Assembly: GCA_024742475.1 (NCBI GenBank)
Contig: JANSYI010000001.1
Coordinates: 494,019-558,018 of the forward strand
Source: a bacterium
GTDB taxonomy: Bacteria; Myxococcota_A; Polyangia; Nannocystales; Nannocystaceae
DNA length: 64,000 nt
Reading direction: 5' to 3'
This document shows, in pieces, positions 1-11,830 of this stretch (its first letter is position 1; each line of letters starts with the position of its first letter). The notes below the pieces were generated by a model. The model saw only the letters and a program-made list of their open reading frames with translations. It was not told the origin of the DNA and searched no databases. The translations under genes were made by a program, and so were the position numbers.

Positions 1-190
1 CCCGTTTCGAGAGATAGCTCCATCCGAAACGCCGATCCGCAGCGGCCACGCTACAGATCTCGAGCGCGCGGACGATCGAGCTCTTCCCGCTGCCGTTGAC
101 CCCGATCAAGACCGTCAGCTGACGGTTCAGGTCGAGTTCGAGTTCCTTGAACCCGCGGAAGTCCTTCAGGCGTAGCGTCTGAATCCACAT
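1..190 (-). CDS. AAA ATPase, RecF/SMC-like N-terminus (partial)
   Basis: Only the first 63 codons are inside the window; the gene runs leftward off the edge. The visible N-terminus has the pattern of SMC/RecF-type ATPases: an opening strand, the FRGF element, then a Walker A P-loop (GVNGSGKSS) at about residues 29-37. Such proteins bind and hydrolyse ATP, often in DNA repair, as overcoming-lysogenisation-defect nucleases, or in stand-alone COG3950-type predicted ATPases. Which of these applies cannot be told without the rest. The start is the ATG whose first base is at 190. It diverges from the lipoprotein gene at 311. Confidence 0.8.
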   Translation of the reverse strand, partial: MWIQTLRLKDFRGFKELELDLNRQLTVLIGVNGSGKSSIVRALEICSVAAADRRFGWSYLSKR

Positions 191-310
191 GGGCTGCCTT
201 TGCAGTATGGCATAGGGTCTCGGCGCCCTGGCCCGCGGCCGCTCCGATCTGAACGCCGGCCCATATGCGCAGTCGCGCGCCGCGGCGTTCGGCGCTACGG
301 TTGCTCCGCG

Positions 311-847
311 ATGGTCAGGATGATCGTGCTCACAGGGCTCCTTGCACTCTCTGCGTGCATCGTTGGCGATGACGACGAGAACCCGCCGCCGACGATGAGT
401 GGTGGCACCACGTCGGAGGCGCCCGTGGATCCGACGAGCCCCAGCTCGACGACCGCCGCACCACTGAGCGTCTGCGAGATGTTCGAGGCGTGCACGTCGG
501 CGTGTGCCGAGCTCGACGTCGGCGCGCAGACTCAGACGGTGCGGCGAGACTGCCTCGCCCTGTGCCCGCCGCCGGACTTCGGCATGAACGCTGCGTCTGT
601 GACCCAGTGGGGAGAGACGTGTGCAGGGCTGTTTCCGCCCGAGGGGGTCTCGAGCAGCGGCGGGGGCTCATCGGGAGACACCTCGACCGGCACGGCCGAT
701 ACGGGGACGGACGGTGACACCACGGGCGGCGCGCGACTGCAGCGCTCGCTGGATTCGGTCGTCGGGCACGTCCCCTCCGAAGACGAGCCGACCTGCACCG
801 AGTGGACGTTGGCCTGCACGGCGTTCGAAGACGCCGCGCAGGGGTGA
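311..847 (+). CDS. Small Cys-rich lipoprotein, function unknown
   Basis: A 178-residue protein with a short hydrophobic signal ending in the lipobox LSAC, then an acidic and Thr/Ser-rich linker. A central segment of about 70 residues holds five or more cysteines (CEMFEACTSACAEL...CLALCPPPDF), likely disulfide-linked outside the cytoplasm. A second Ser/Gly/Thr-rich stretch follows, then a short tail with two more cysteines. I chose the ATG at 311 because it places the signal peptide at the N-terminus; the open frame continues upstream to 200, but that part is Arg-rich and not signal-like. The family is not recognised. The build (lipobox, linker, small Cys domain) recurs across this window and is typical of myxobacterial surface lipoproteins. 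Confidence 0.72.
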   Translation: MVRMIVLTGLLALSACIVGDDDENPPPTMSGGTTSEAPVDPTSPSSTTAAPLSVCEMFEACTSACAELDVGAQTQTVRRDCLALCPPPDFGMNAASVTQWGETCAGLFPPEGVSSSGGGSSGDTSTGTADTGTDGDTTGGARLQRSLDSVVGHVPSEDEPTCTEWTLACTAFEDAAQG

Positions 848-911
848 GCGCCTCGCCTCGTCACCTCGGGGGTGGTGCGGCTGCCGCCGCGCGCTACACT
901 CCCGGCTTCCG

Positions 912-1397
912 ATGCTCGATCTCAAAGCGAAGCTCGCGTCGGCGGGCCTGGTCAGTCAAAAGGACATCGACCGGGTCGAAGCCAAGAAGAAGAAGGGCAA
1001 GCGGAAGAAGAAGGGCAAGGGCGGAGGCCCGGGCAAACCCGGCGTACGACCCCTCGACGTCAAGGGCCTGCGCGACGCGAAGAAGGGCGAGCTCTACGAC
1101 GCGGTGCGGCGGTGGGTGGAGAAGGCCCGGCTGGATCGCCTCGGAATCCCCAGCGAGCGCTGCGAGCCGTTTCACTTCCCCGAGATCGCCGGCCGCGTGG
1201 GGCGTCTGATGATCGAGCCAGAGCTGTCCAAGCGCGTTCAGGCCGGGGACGCCGCGGTGATCGCCTTCATGAGCAACAGCGGGCTGGCTCACGCCGTGGT
1301 GCCCGCGGCCGGGGCTCGTGACGTCGCCACCCTCAAGGAAGAGTGGCTGCGCGTGCTTCCGGGCGACCCTCGCGCGGGCAAGATCATCAAAGAGTGA
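912..1397 (+). CDS. DUF2058-like protein
   Basis: A 161-residue protein beginning MLDLKAKLASAGLVSQK, the opening of DUF2058 (YaiL-type) proteins. A very Lys/Arg-rich stretch (about residues 21-45) follows, then a conserved C-terminal domain (residues about 50-160). E. coli YaiL was named a nucleoprotein/polysaccharide-associated protein, but the real role of the family is unknown; the basic segment suggests nucleic-acid contact (inference). The ATG at 912 is chosen because it gives the family N-terminus; the frame is open to 621 but that part overlaps the previous gene. No clear Shine-Dalgarno is visible. Confidence 0.75.
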   Translation: MLDLKAKLASAGLVSQKDIDRVEAKKKKGKRKKKGKGGGPGKPGVRPLDVKGLRDAKKGELYDAVRRWVEKARLDRLGIPSERCEPFHFPEIAGRVGRLMIEPELSKRVQAGDAAVIAFMSNSGLAHAVVPAAGARDVATLKEEWLRVLPGDPRAGKIIKE

Positions 1398-1419
1398 CGA
1401 TCGACTACACTGGCTCGGC

Positions 1420-2067
1420 ATGGGTTTTCTGATCGTCCTCGCCCTCTCGATCGGGATGGCGGTCGATGCATCGAACATCGGCTACGACAGCGGCGACACG
1501 CCCGGGTTCTCCCCGGGGCCCGTGGGCTGGTTCTTCTTCGCGCTCTTCCTGCCGATCCTCGCGGTGCCGGTCTACTTGATTCGGCGTCCCGCCCTGCGTC
1601 AGGCCTCGGAGCAGAAACGACTGCGTGCGCAGCAGTTCGCGGCCTTGCCTGGCGCCGTCTACTCGGCATACGCCGCCGCGAACCCGTACGGCCCGCGACC
1701 GCCCTACCCCGGCGCCGCGCCCTACCCGGCCCCTCCCCCGCAAGCTCCCTACCCCGGCGCCGCGCCCTACCCGGCCCCTCCCCCGCAGCCGCCCTACGGC
1801 GCACCTCCCCCGCAGCCGCCCTACGGTGGGCCTCCCCCGCAGCCTCCCTACGGCCAGCCACCGCAGGCCCAGCAGCCACCCCAACCGCAGGCCCAGCAGC
1901 CACCCCAACCGCAGGCCCAGCCGGCGCATCACGGCAGCTCGTCCAGCTCGATGACCGCAGGCGACTTGGCCGACGGCATCCGGCAGCTCAGCGAGCTGCG
2001 CGAGCGTGGTCTGCTGAACGAGGCCGAGTTTCAGGCCCGCAAGGCCGCGCTTCTTCGCAAGGTCTGA
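1420..2067 (+). CDS. Proline-rich membrane protein with SHOCT domain
   Basis: A 215-residue protein with two predicted membrane segments (about residues 2-20 and 33-53). A long Pro/Ala/Tyr/Gln-rich low-complexity stretch (residues about 85-175) follows, made of PYPGAAPYPAPPPQ and PPYG repeats. The C-terminus (ADGIRQLSELRERGLLNEAE onward) is a SHOCT domain, a short module usually found at the ends of bacterial membrane or secreted proteins and thought to mediate oligomerisation. The start ATG at 1420 begins directly with a membrane segment; the upstream in-frame ORF overlaps the previous gene. The role is unknown. The repeat tract is easily expanded or contracted by slippage, so length may vary between strains. 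Confidence 0.72.
   Translation: MGFLIVLALSIGMAVDASNIGYDSGDTPGFSPGPVGWFFFALFLPILAVPVYLIRRPALRQASEQKRLRAQQFAALPGAVYSAYAAANPYGPRPPYPGAAPYPAPPPQAPYPGAAPYPAPPPQPPYGAPPPQPPYGGPPPQPPYGQPPQAQQPPQPQAQQPPQPQAQPAHHGSSSSSMTAGDLADGIRQLSELRERGLLNEAEFQARKAALLRKV
1702..1911 (+). repeat. Tandem repeats encoding the Pro-rich linker
   Basis: Two near-identical copies of a 45-bp unit (1702 and 1747) encode PYPGAAPYPAPPPQA. They are followed by shorter PPYG units and by two exact 24-bp units (1864-1887, 1888-1911) encoding QAQQPPQP. The DNA identity is higher than protein constraint would need, pointing to recent slippage or unequal exchange. Confidence 0.8.
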
Positions 2068-2098
2068 GCGCAACCTGGGCGCGTAGTACCGTGTAGCC

Positions 2099-3586
2099 GT
2101 GCAGCGGACCACGCTCCTCGACGAGGACGAGGCGCAACCGGACCGAGACTTCGAGGAGATCGGCCCGGAGATTGGCCGTTTCGCGGTCATCGGGCGGCTG
2201 GGCGCGGGCGGCATGGGCCAAGTCCTCGAAGCGCACGACCGGGAGCTCGACCGCCGCGTCGCCGTCAAGGTTCTGCACGACCACGCCGTCGGGTCTGCGA
2301 CCGGAAAGGCCCGGCTCCTGCGTGAAGCGCAGGCGATCGCCAAGCTGTCTCACCCCAACGTCGTCGCCGTCTACGACGTCGGCCGTCACCGCGACCAGGT
2401 CTACATCGCCATGGAGTTCGTCGCGGGCCGCACGCTCGGAGCCTGGCTCGAAGAGGACGCGCGCCCGTGGACGGAGATCGTACAGGTGTTCGTGCAGGTC
2501 GCCGAGGGGCTGCAGGCGATGCACGAGCTGGGCATCGTCCATCGCGACCTCAAACCCGACAACATCCTCGTCGACCAGCGCGGCCGACCGCGCATCATCG
2601 ACTTCGGCCTGGCCCGTTCGTCGGGCGAGCCCGAGACCCCGACCGACGCTCCGCCTGCACCCAACGCGCTGCTCGGTGTGCAGCTGACGCGAACCGGCGC
2701 CCTCGCGGGCACGCCGCGGTACATGTCTCCCGAGCAGTTCCGGCACGATCGGCTGAGCCCCGCGTCCGACCAGTTCTCCTACTGCGTGGCCCTGTTCGAA
2801 GCTCTCTACAACCGGTCGCCATTCGTCGGCAAGACGCTTGGGGCACGCGCGGCATCGGTGCTCTCCGGGGAGGTCCAAGACCCCGGTCAGGGACCCGTGC
2901 CCGCGGAGCTGTTCGATGTCCTCAGACGCGGCCTTCGTGTCGACGCCGATGCCCGATGGCTCTCGATGGGCGAGCTCGCGGCGCTGCTGCGTGACCTCGC
3001 AGCCGCGCACGACCCCGATCTGGACAATCCACAGGACGCGCGTGGGCGCCGACGCACCATCGCGGCGCTGGTCGTGCTCATCGTCTGCGGGCCGGGAGCT
3101 GCCAACTTGGCGTTGGTGGCCGGCTGGCTCGAATACGACGCGCTCACCCACCTTGGGGTTACGGTCGCCAGCGCGATCGCTTTCGCTCTGATCTCCGTCA
3201 CGATGCGCTCGATGTGGAAGGAGAGCCGCTTCGGGCGACGCCTCATCGGATACGGGATCGGTGTCGTGACGACGTTCGTGGGCCACGCCGTCGTTGGACT
3301 CGCGTGTCAGCAGCCGCCCCACGAGTCGGCGCTCGCGAGCCTGGTGTCCTTCACGGGGCTGACGTTTCTGGCCTCGGCCTTCATCCACCCCGTCCTTCGC
3401 ATCCTGGGCTTCCTCGGCGTCGGCGGCTTCCTCGTCGGTGTCGCCCTGCCCGAGCACGCGGTGAGCGTTCACAACGTGACGATGACGCTGTCGATGCTCG
3501 CGCTGCTCGTCATCGTCCCGCGGCGCAAGAGCCTGCCGTGGATCTCACGCGCCGCGTCCTCGACCGGCACGGCGACCGGTGGGTGA
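2099..3586 (+). CDS. Membrane Ser/Thr protein kinase (Hanks type)
   Basis: A 495-residue protein. Residues about 27-300 form a eukaryotic-like kinase domain with all key elements: glycine loop GRLGAGGMGQV, beta-3 Lys57, HRDLKPDN with catalytic Asp150, DFG at 168-170 and the GTPRYMSPEQ activation-segment end. It should phosphorylate proteins on Ser/Thr. After residue about 315 come roughly six hydrophobic segments, so the kinase sits on the cytoplasmic side of a polytopic membrane module rather than the usual single helix with a sensor domain. The start is GTG at 2099. It is followed on the same strand by the ECF sigma/anti-sigma pair, 129 bp downstream, so a functional link is possible but unproven. 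Confidence 0.93.
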   Translation: MQRTTLLDEDEAQPDRDFEEIGPEIGRFAVIGRLGAGGMGQVLEAHDRELDRRVAVKVLHDHAVGSATGKARLLREAQAIAKLSHPNVVAVYDVGRHRDQVYIAMEFVAGRTLGAWLEEDARPWTEIVQVFVQVAEGLQAMHELGIVHRDLKPDNILVDQRGRPRIIDFGLARSSGEPETPTDAPPAPNALLGVQLTRTGALAGTPRYMSPEQFRHDRLSPASDQFSYCVALFEALYNRSPFVGKTLGARAASVLSGEVQDPGQGPVPAELFDVLRRGLRVDADARWLSMGELAALLRDLAAAHDPDLDNPQDARGRRRTIAALVVLIVCGPGAANLALVAGWLEYDALTHLGVTVASAIAFALISVTMRSMWKESRFGRRLIGYGIGVVTTFVGHAVVGLACQQPPHESALASLVSFTGLTFLASAFIHPVLRILGFLGVGGFLVGVALPEHAVSVHNVTMTLSMLALLVIVPRRKSLPWISRAASSTGTATGG

Positions 3587-3715
3587 GCCAAAGTGCCATC
3601 CGCGCGACCTGCGGCAAGCCGGCGGACTTCCCGCGGTTTGCACGCAGGCCGACGCTCGCCCCTTTCTCGGCCCATCGCTTGCGCACTCGAGCGATTCAGG
3701 GGTCTTAATGTCGGC

Positions 3716-4228
3716 ATGGCTTCTCGCAGGGCGCAGCCGACCGACGTCGGCAAGCTCTACGCCGATCACGCCTCCCGCGTGTTTCGGTGGGTGCTGCGGT
3801 TCTACCCGCGGGCCGAGGCCGAGGAGGTCGTGCACGAAGTCTTCGTCAAGGCGCTCGAACGCATCGAGAGCTTTCGCGAGGATGCCTCGGTGACCACGTG
3901 GCTGTATCGGCTCACGACCAATCACTGTCTCAACCGGCTTCGCAACGCGAACCGACGGGCAGAGCTTTGGCGTGAACACGGGCAGGCACCCTGGACGGTG
4001 CCCTGCGGGCTGGCCGACCAGGACACGGTCACCTTTCTTCGGCAGTTCTGGCGACGGCTCGACGACGAGCACGTGGCCATCGGGCTGCACTACTTCGTCG
4101 ATGGCATGAGCCACGCCGAAGTCGCCCGGGTGGTCGGCTGTTCGCCGCGCACCGTGGGCAATCGCATCGCCCGACTCCGCGCCCTCGCGCGCGACGCTGC
4201 CGACCACCCCGAAGGAGCCTCCCTGTGA
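3716..4228 (+). CDS. ECF RNA polymerase sigma factor
   Basis: A 170-residue sigma-70-family factor of the extracytoplasmic-function class. Region 2 is at about residues 10-80 (VFRWVLRFYPRAEAEEVVHE, then TTWLYRLTTNHCLNRLR). Region 4 is at about residues 105-165 and carries a helix-turn-helix (MSHAEVARVVGCSPRTVGNR). The ATG at 3716 is chosen because it places region 2 at the normal distance from the N-terminus. Its end overlaps the next gene by 4 bp (GTGA), the classic arrangement of an ECF factor translationally coupled to its anti-sigma. The target regulon cannot be read from the sequence. Confidence 0.9.
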   Translation: MASRRAQPTDVGKLYADHASRVFRWVLRFYPRAEAEEVVHEVFVKALERIESFREDASVTTWLYRLTTNHCLNRLRNANRRAELWREHGQAPWTVPCGLADQDTVTFLRQFWRRLDDEHVAIGLHYFVDGMSHAEVARVVGCSPRTVGNRIARLRALARDAADHPEGASL

Positions 4229-5076
4229 ACGAGCACGACAACGTCCACCACCTTCACGCGGACCTCTTCTCCCGCGACGGACACCTCACCATGCTCACCA
4301 TCGATCGCTTCGAGTCCGGCGAGCTCTCGACGGCGGGGTGTGAGACGGTGATCGACCACGTCGAATCGTGCGAGGTGTGTGCACATCGTCTGGCGGCCAT
4401 TCGAACCGACGCGGTCTCGCTCGAGCCACCGGCCGAGGTCCTCGCCCGCGCCGCTTCGGCAAACGAGTCCGGGCGCTCTTGGTTGGGCACGCTCGCCATC
4501 GCGGGCACTGTGGCCGCCGCGGCTGCGCTGCTGGTGATGGCCGTGCCCCAGCCGCAGCAAGTCGAGCGCAACGTCGATGAAGAGGCGCGGCTCACCGCGA
4601 GCCCCTACACGACCACCGCCGAGCTCGAAGGCGCCGTCACGTTCGATCCCGCGATCGACGTCTCGATCGTGGCGAGCGAGTCGAGCGAGGCGGTAGAACA
4701 TGGCGACCGCGTCTCGTGGGACACGACCCTCACGCTCAACGTCTCGCCCCATGAGGCGGGTTACGTGGCCGTCGTCTCGGCGACCGAGATCCTCGGAGAG
4801 GAACTCGCCGATACCGACGGAGGCGGTGCCGACCATGACGTCGTGGTGCTCATGCCCGTGACCCAACTGCAAGCTCGCTCCGGTCCGCATGCGCTCACGC
4901 TCGAGCACTCCGCGCGCGTGTCCGCGGAGACCTCGAACGAGCGGCTGATGGCGATCTTCTGCGAAGAGCCGTTCGAGCTCGACGACCCGTTCGATCCGGC
5001 GTTGCCCAGCCTTCGCCCCGACTGCACGAGCGTCGAGGTCACGCTCACGCGCTTCGGTGAAGTCGCCGACAGCTGA
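4225..5076 (+). CDS. Transmembrane anti-sigma factor (zinc-finger-like)
   Basis: A 283-residue protein starting at the GTG that overlaps the ECF gene stop. The cytoplasmic N-terminus holds HVESCEVCAHRL, the H-x3-C-x2-C core of the ZAS anti-sigma domain (about residues 42-53). One membrane helix follows (LGTLAIAGTVAAAAALLVMA, about residues 92-111). The remaining 170 residues are predicted to lie outside the cytoplasm and hold a novel-looking sensory domain with two late cysteines. It should hold the upstream sigma factor inactive until an envelope signal releases it. The extracytoplasmic domain is not recognised. Confidence 0.82.
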   Translation: MNEHDNVHHLHADLFSRDGHLTMLTIDRFESGELSTAGCETVIDHVESCEVCAHRLAAIRTDAVSLEPPAEVLARAASANESGRSWLGTLAIAGTVAAAAALLVMAVPQPQQVERNVDEEARLTASPYTTTAELEGAVTFDPAIDVSIVASESSEAVEHGDRVSWDTTLTLNVSPHEAGYVAVVSATEILGEELADTDGGGADHDVVVLMPVTQLQARSGPHALTLEHSARVSAETSNERLMAIFCEEPFELDDPFDPALPSLRPDCTSVEVTLTRFGEVADS

Positions 5077-5153
5077 GTATGGCGTCGGAACGCAGCGTTC
5101 CGACGATGACGCCGCGCGTTGCACCTCGGACCCAGTAGTCTAGGGGTACGCAC

Positions 5154-5762
5154 ATGTCCAAGCCGATCTCACTGACAGTCCTCGACAATGGTCCTCTCAA
5201 GGTCTCGGCGGACTCGCTGACGCTCCACTACTGCGGCGAGCCGCTCGAGGTCGAGGCGGGCAGCGACGTCTACATCTGCCGCTGCGGCCAGAGCAAGAAC
5301 GCGCCGTTCTGCGACGGCAGCCACCAGAAGGTCGGCTTCGTCGCCGAGCCTCCCAAGGGCAACGACAAGGACATCAAGGTCTGGGAAGGCAAGACCATCC
5401 GGACCTTCTTCAACCCCAACACGTGCATGCACGCCCTGTACTGCAAGCCGCTCAAGGACTTGCGGGCGCGCGAGCTCGGCGGCGACACCGACGCCGCCGC
5501 CGAGATCGCCCGCGTCGTCATGTCGTGCCCCTCGGGCGCGCTCAACTACGAGTCCACCGAGGTCACGCCTCCCCAAAGCGCCGACGGCCCCGACATCGAC
5601 GTTCGCGAGGGTGGCGAGTGCCGAATCCAGACCGCGTTCCAGATCAACGCGACACCCGGGGAGCGGCAGGACATGAGCCGCGCAACGCTGTGCCGCTGTG
5701 GTCTATCGAAGAACAAACCCTGGTGCGACGGCGCCCACAAGAAGCGAGAGGACTTCAAATAA
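5154..5762 (+). CDS. CDGSH iron-sulfur protein with central 4Fe-4S mono-cluster domain
   Basis: A 202-residue protein with three parts. The first is a CDGSH zinc-finger-type 2Fe-2S domain near residues 38-60 ([16 protein letters not shown]). A central divergent ferredoxin-like mono-cluster domain (about residues 70-130) carries NTCMHALYC and the late CPSG cysteine. A second CDGSH-type motif lies near the C-terminus ([16 protein letters not shown]). Each CDGSH motif has the three Cys plus one His ligand set of mitoNEET-type clusters. It probably has a redox or cluster-transfer role in the cytoplasm. A possible ribosome site (TAGGGG) lies about 9 nt before the ATG. The stop is one base before the next gene start, so the two are likely co-transcribed. 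Confidence 0.9.
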   Translation: MSKPISLTVLDNGPLKVSADSLTLHYCGEPLEVEAGSDVYICRCGQSKNAPFCDGSHQKVGFVAEPPKGNDKDIKVWEGKTIRTFFNPNTCMHALYCKPLKDLRARELGGDTDAAAEIARVVMSCPSGALNYESTEVTPPQSADGPDIDVREGGECRIQTAFQINATPGERQDMSRATLCRCGLSKNKPWCDGAHKKREDFK

Positions 5763-5763
5763 G

Positions 5764-6183
5764 ATGCAGTACCTCCACACGATGATTCGCGTCCGCGACC
5801 TCGATGCCGCGCTCGACTTCTTCGTCGACAAGCTCGGGCTCGTCGAGACCCGCCGCAAGGACGTGCCCAAGGGGCGCTTCACGCTCGTCTTCCTCGCGAC
5901 CGAGCCCGGCGCGCCCGAAGTCGAGCTCACCCACAACTGGGACCAAGATGAGCCCTACTCCGAGGGCCGAAACTTCGGTCACCTCGCATACAGAGTCGAC
6001 GACATCTACGCGACCTGCCAGCGGCTGCTCGACGCGGGCGTGACGATCAACCGGCCCCCGCGCGACGGACACATGGCCTTCGTTCGATCGCCCGACGGCA
6101 TCTCCATCGAGCTGCTGCAAGAGGGCGACTCGCTCGCACCCGCCGAGCCCTGGGTGAGCATGGAAAATTCCGGGCACTGGTAG
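5764..6183 (+). CDS. gloA: Lactoylglutathione lyase / VOC-family glyoxalase I
   Basis: A 139-residue VOC-fold enzyme. It has the glyoxalase I N-terminal pattern ([20 protein letters not shown]), a central VELTHNW with the metal-binding Glu, GHLAYRVDD with a second metal His, and the closing [12 protein letters not shown] with the last Glu ligand. Glyoxalase I converts the methylglyoxal-glutathione hemithioacetal to lactoylglutathione. The ATG at 5764 is chosen because it starts the first beta strand immediately. The four expected metal ligands (His5 and the residues above) appear intact, so activity is likely. Other VOC substrates cannot be excluded. Confidence 0.85.
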   Translation: MQYLHTMIRVRDLDAALDFFVDKLGLVETRRKDVPKGRFTLVFLATEPGAPEVELTHNWDQDEPYSEGRNFGHLAYRVDDIYATCQRLLDAGVTINRPPRDGHMAFVRSPDGISIELLQEGDSLAPAEPWVSMENSGHW

Positions 6184-6880
6184 GCAACATTCATCGGCCT
6201 ACACGCACTCACCCCGCGTGGTCGATTCCTCTGGGATGAAGTGGGTGATGCGCTGGCTGGCGTCGGCGCTCAGCGTGTTCTTGTTCGTTGCATACCTGCC
6301 CGGCTGTGACGCGCCCGCTGACGACGAGCCCGCGGCGGAGATGACGGGCGCCGGTGGCAAGGCGGACGACGCCGCGCTCAGCGAGGCCGACATCGACCTG
6401 ATCGGCGCGCTCGAGGCCGAGTGCGGCACGCAAGCCGACGCCCAGCGTTGGGCCGACGCGATGATGACCGCGGCCAGCAAGATGATCCGCGTCCCGCTCC
6501 CGGGCAACAAGGGCTACGTCCTCATCCGCGACGAGTCCCACTCCATGGGGGCAACCCCGTGCACCCCGACGCCGCCGGTGGGCGTGCCCGTCCAGCACTA
6601 CAACATCGAGGTGCAGATCTGCGATGCGCCCGGCCCCGGTTGCTCGGGGCGAACCATCTACAACCTGCACATGGCCGTGTGGGTCGACGCGACCGGTGCT
6701 TGCTACGCGCTTTGGGAGAACCAACTCAGCGGACCCCGCTGCTTGGCCGCCGACTGCATCGACGGAGCCTCCTTCGACGAAGTCTGGGAGGTCGTCAAGA
6801 CCGCGGCACGAGCAGCCTTCGACACCATCGAGGAGGGGCTGCAGATCATCCTCGAGTCGGTCTACGGCATGCACCCGACG

Positions 6881-9574
<2,694 letters not shown>

Positions 9575-9605
9575 GACACCGGAAACGTAGCAGCTCTGAC
9601 CGAGG

Positions 9606-11690
9606 TCAGGCCTTGGTCATGCGCCAAGCGCGATGAAGAGGTCGGCGCTCGAAGTCCGCGGACGTGGTCTGCCGCGTGATCTCCTCGACCGTCAGTCCAG
9701 GCAGGGATGCGTCGAGCTTGAAGCGCCGGGCGTTGGTGCTGAAGAGAATGACACCACCGGGGCGCAGCCGGTCGGCCACCTGGCCCAACAGCGCCGCGTG
9801 GTCGCGCTGCACGTCCCACGTGCCCTCCATCGACTTGGAGTTGGAGAACGTGGGCGGGTCGCAGAAGACTACGTCATACGCGCGCGTCTCTTGCTGAAGC
9901 CACGCGAGCACGTTGGCCCGCACGAGCCGGTGCTGCCGCCCCTCGATACCGTTGAGGTCGAGGTTGCGCTGCGCCCAGTCCAGATACGTCTTCGACATGT
10001 CGACGGTAGTCGTCGACCGCGCTCCCGCTTTGGCCGCGTAGACGGTGGCCGTGCCCGTGTAGGCGAAGAGGTTGAGCACGTCCTTGCCCGCGGCGAGCTC
10101 CCCGAACAATGCTCGCGTGCGTCGATGATCGGGGAAGAGCCCCGTGTCCAGATACGAGGAGAGGTCGACGCGAAAGCGCATGCCCGACTCGGAGACGATG
10201 CAGATCGCCGGGTCCTCCTCGTTGCGGCGGTACTGATCGGCGCCCTTTTGTCGGCGCCTGGTCTTGACGAAGACGTGGTGCGCAGGGATGTCGAAGACGT
10301 GGGCCACAGCGCCGGCGATCTCGAGCCGGCGCGTGGCGGCCTTGTCCGCGGGGATCTCAGCGGGCGGCGCGTACTCCTGCACCACGGCGCGGTTGCGATA
10401 GATGTCGACCGCAGCCGAATACTCGGGAAGGTCGGCGTCGTAGACCCGATAGACCTCGACGTCTTCGCGCTGGATCCACTTGGCCAGGCGTTTCCGGTTC
10501 TTGCGAATGCGGTTGACCAGGTCGCCCGTGGGCTCTGCAACCTCGGCCACGATGACGCGGGCCTCCATGGGGCCCTGCATGACGGCGCGGGAGCGGTCCG
10601 GCAAGAGCCCCGTCGCGCCGAAGAACGCGTCTTCGACCGAGATCACGCTGGCGCGCCAGCCCTCGAACTGGCCGCGGAGGACGGAGCCGAGCTCGGCATA
10701 GGCTTGGCGGGCCGCCGGCTTTCCGCCCAATCGCTCGCCATAGGGGGGGTTGGTCACCACGACGCCGCGACGCACCTTGCCGGGCCTGCGCACGTCGGCG
10801 CAGCGGGAGACCGCGAAGCGAACGCTGGTGGCCACGCCTGCACGCTCGGCGTTGGCACGCGCGAGCTCGATGGCCTCGTCGTCCGCATCGAAGCCGTAGG
10901 CCACGACCCGCCGGGGTGTCGAGACGGCGGCTTCGGCGTCGGCCACGATCGTCTGCCACGCGTCCGCGTCGTGTTGCTTCCAGCGTTCGAAGCCGAACTG
11001 TTCGCGGGTCAGGCCTGGCGCCTTGTTGCACGCGATGAGCGCGGCCTCGATGACGAGCGTCCCCGCACCGCACATGGGGTCGAGCATTGCGGCGTCGGGA
11101 GCGTCGGCCATGTCGGGCCAGCCCGAGTCGAGCACCATCAGCGCCGCGAGGTTCTCCCGAATGGGCGCCGGCCCAGCTTCGGAACGGTAGCCGCGGCGAT
11201 GGAGGCCACCGCCGGAGAGGTCGAGACTGAGCTGGCATCCCTTCCCCCGAACGTGGGCGTGAATGCGGAGGTCGGGCGCGATGGTGTCGACGCTGGGACG
11301 AAGCCCCGCCTGCGCACGGAAGCGATCGGTGATGCCATCTTTGACCCGCTGCGCGCCGTACTTCGTGTGGTCGATGCCCATGCCCCTGCCCGTGAAGTCG
11401 ACCGCGAGGGTGCCCTCGACGTGCATGTGGTCCTCCCAGGGGATTTCGGCGACCTTCGACGCGAGTTCATCCGCATCCTTGGCGATGACCTCGACCAAAG
11501 GCAGCAGCACGCGACTGGCCAGTCGCGAGTGCATGCAGATGCGATAGCCGAACGACAGCGGACCGCGCACCCTGCAGCCGACGTGGTCGACCGATACCGA
11601 GCCGGCGCCCAGGGCCTCCAGCTCGCGCGCAAGGGGGTCGACGAGGCCCGTCGGTGCCGTCACGAGAAACCGATGAATCGCGTCGCTCAA
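9606..11690 (-). CDS. rlmKL: Bifunctional 23S rRNA methyltransferase RlmKL
   Basis: A protein of about 694 residues matching the whole RlmKL layout. It has an N-terminal THUMP domain (FLVTAPTGLVDPLARELEAL...), then a first Rossmann methyltransferase with DPMCGAGT and NPPYGERLGGK (RlmL, m2G2445). A second class I methyltransferase follows, with LNLFAYTGTATVYAAKAGA and CDPPTFSNS (RlmK, m7G2069). Target positions are E. coli numbering from the known family. The start is uncertain: the frame is open to a TTG at 11726, and I prefer TTG at 11690 because it gives the family-like short N-terminus; a GTG at 11663 would cut the first strand. It sits 31 bp from the kinase gene on the same strand. Confidence 0.9.
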   Translation of the reverse strand: MSDAIHRFLVTAPTGLVDPLARELEALGAGSVSVDHVGCRVRGPLSFGYRICMHSRLASRVLLPLVEVIAKDADELASKVAEIPWEDHMHVEGTLAVDFTGRGMGIDHTKYGAQRVKDGITDRFRAQAGLRPSVDTIAPDLRIHAHVRGKGCQLSLDLSGGGLHRRGYRSEAGPAPIRENLAALMVLDSGWPDMADAPDAAMLDPMCGAGTLVIEAALIACNKAPGLTREQFGFERWKQHDADAWQTIVADAEAAVSTPRRVVAYGFDADDEAIELARANAERAGVATSVRFAVSRCADVRRPGKVRRGVVVTNPPYGERLGGKPAARQAYAELGSVLRGQFEGWRASVISVEDAFFGATGLLPDRSRAVMQGPMEARVIVAEVAEPTGDLVNRIRKNRKRLAKWIQREDVEVYRVYDADLPEYSAAVDIYRNRAVVQEYAPPAEIPADKAATRRLEIAGAVAHVFDIPAHHVFVKTRRRQKGADQYRRNEEDPAICIVSESGMRFRVDLSSYLDTGLFPDHRRTRALFGELAAGKDVLNLFAYTGTATVYAAKAGARSTTTVDMSKTYLDWAQRNLDLNGIEGRQHRLVRANVLAWLQQETRAYDVVFCDPPTFSNSKSMEGTWDVQRDHAALLGQVADRLRPGGVILFSTNARRFKLDASLPGLTVEEITRQTTSADFERRPLHRAWRMTKA

Positions 11691-11830
11691 GGCTGCAAGG
11701 GTGGAGGAGGGTCGCGCCGCACGCAACCGGGAGGCTCGGCGGTGTCCCGCGACGGGCCGAATCGCCCGTTATGCGAACTTTCGCGGTCGATTCGTAAAAG
11801 TCCTGCGCAGGAGCGTCGAAGGTACGGACG

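Noticed and set aside
621..911. Upstream extension of the DUF2058 reading frame
   Set aside because: Arg/Pro-rich sequence overlapping the lipoprotein gene; the DUF2058 family N-terminus begins at the ATG at 912.
3587..3715. Possible small gene between the kinase and ECF sigma gene
   Set aside because: No open frame with a coding-like composition; more probably the promoter region of the sigma/anti-sigma pair, though no clear -35/-10 could be named.
10845..10870. TGGCACG followed by a GC dinucleotide inside rlmKL as a second sigma-54 promoter
   Set aside because: The -12 part does not match TTGC, and the site lies in the middle of a conserved coding region with no suitable gene downstream.
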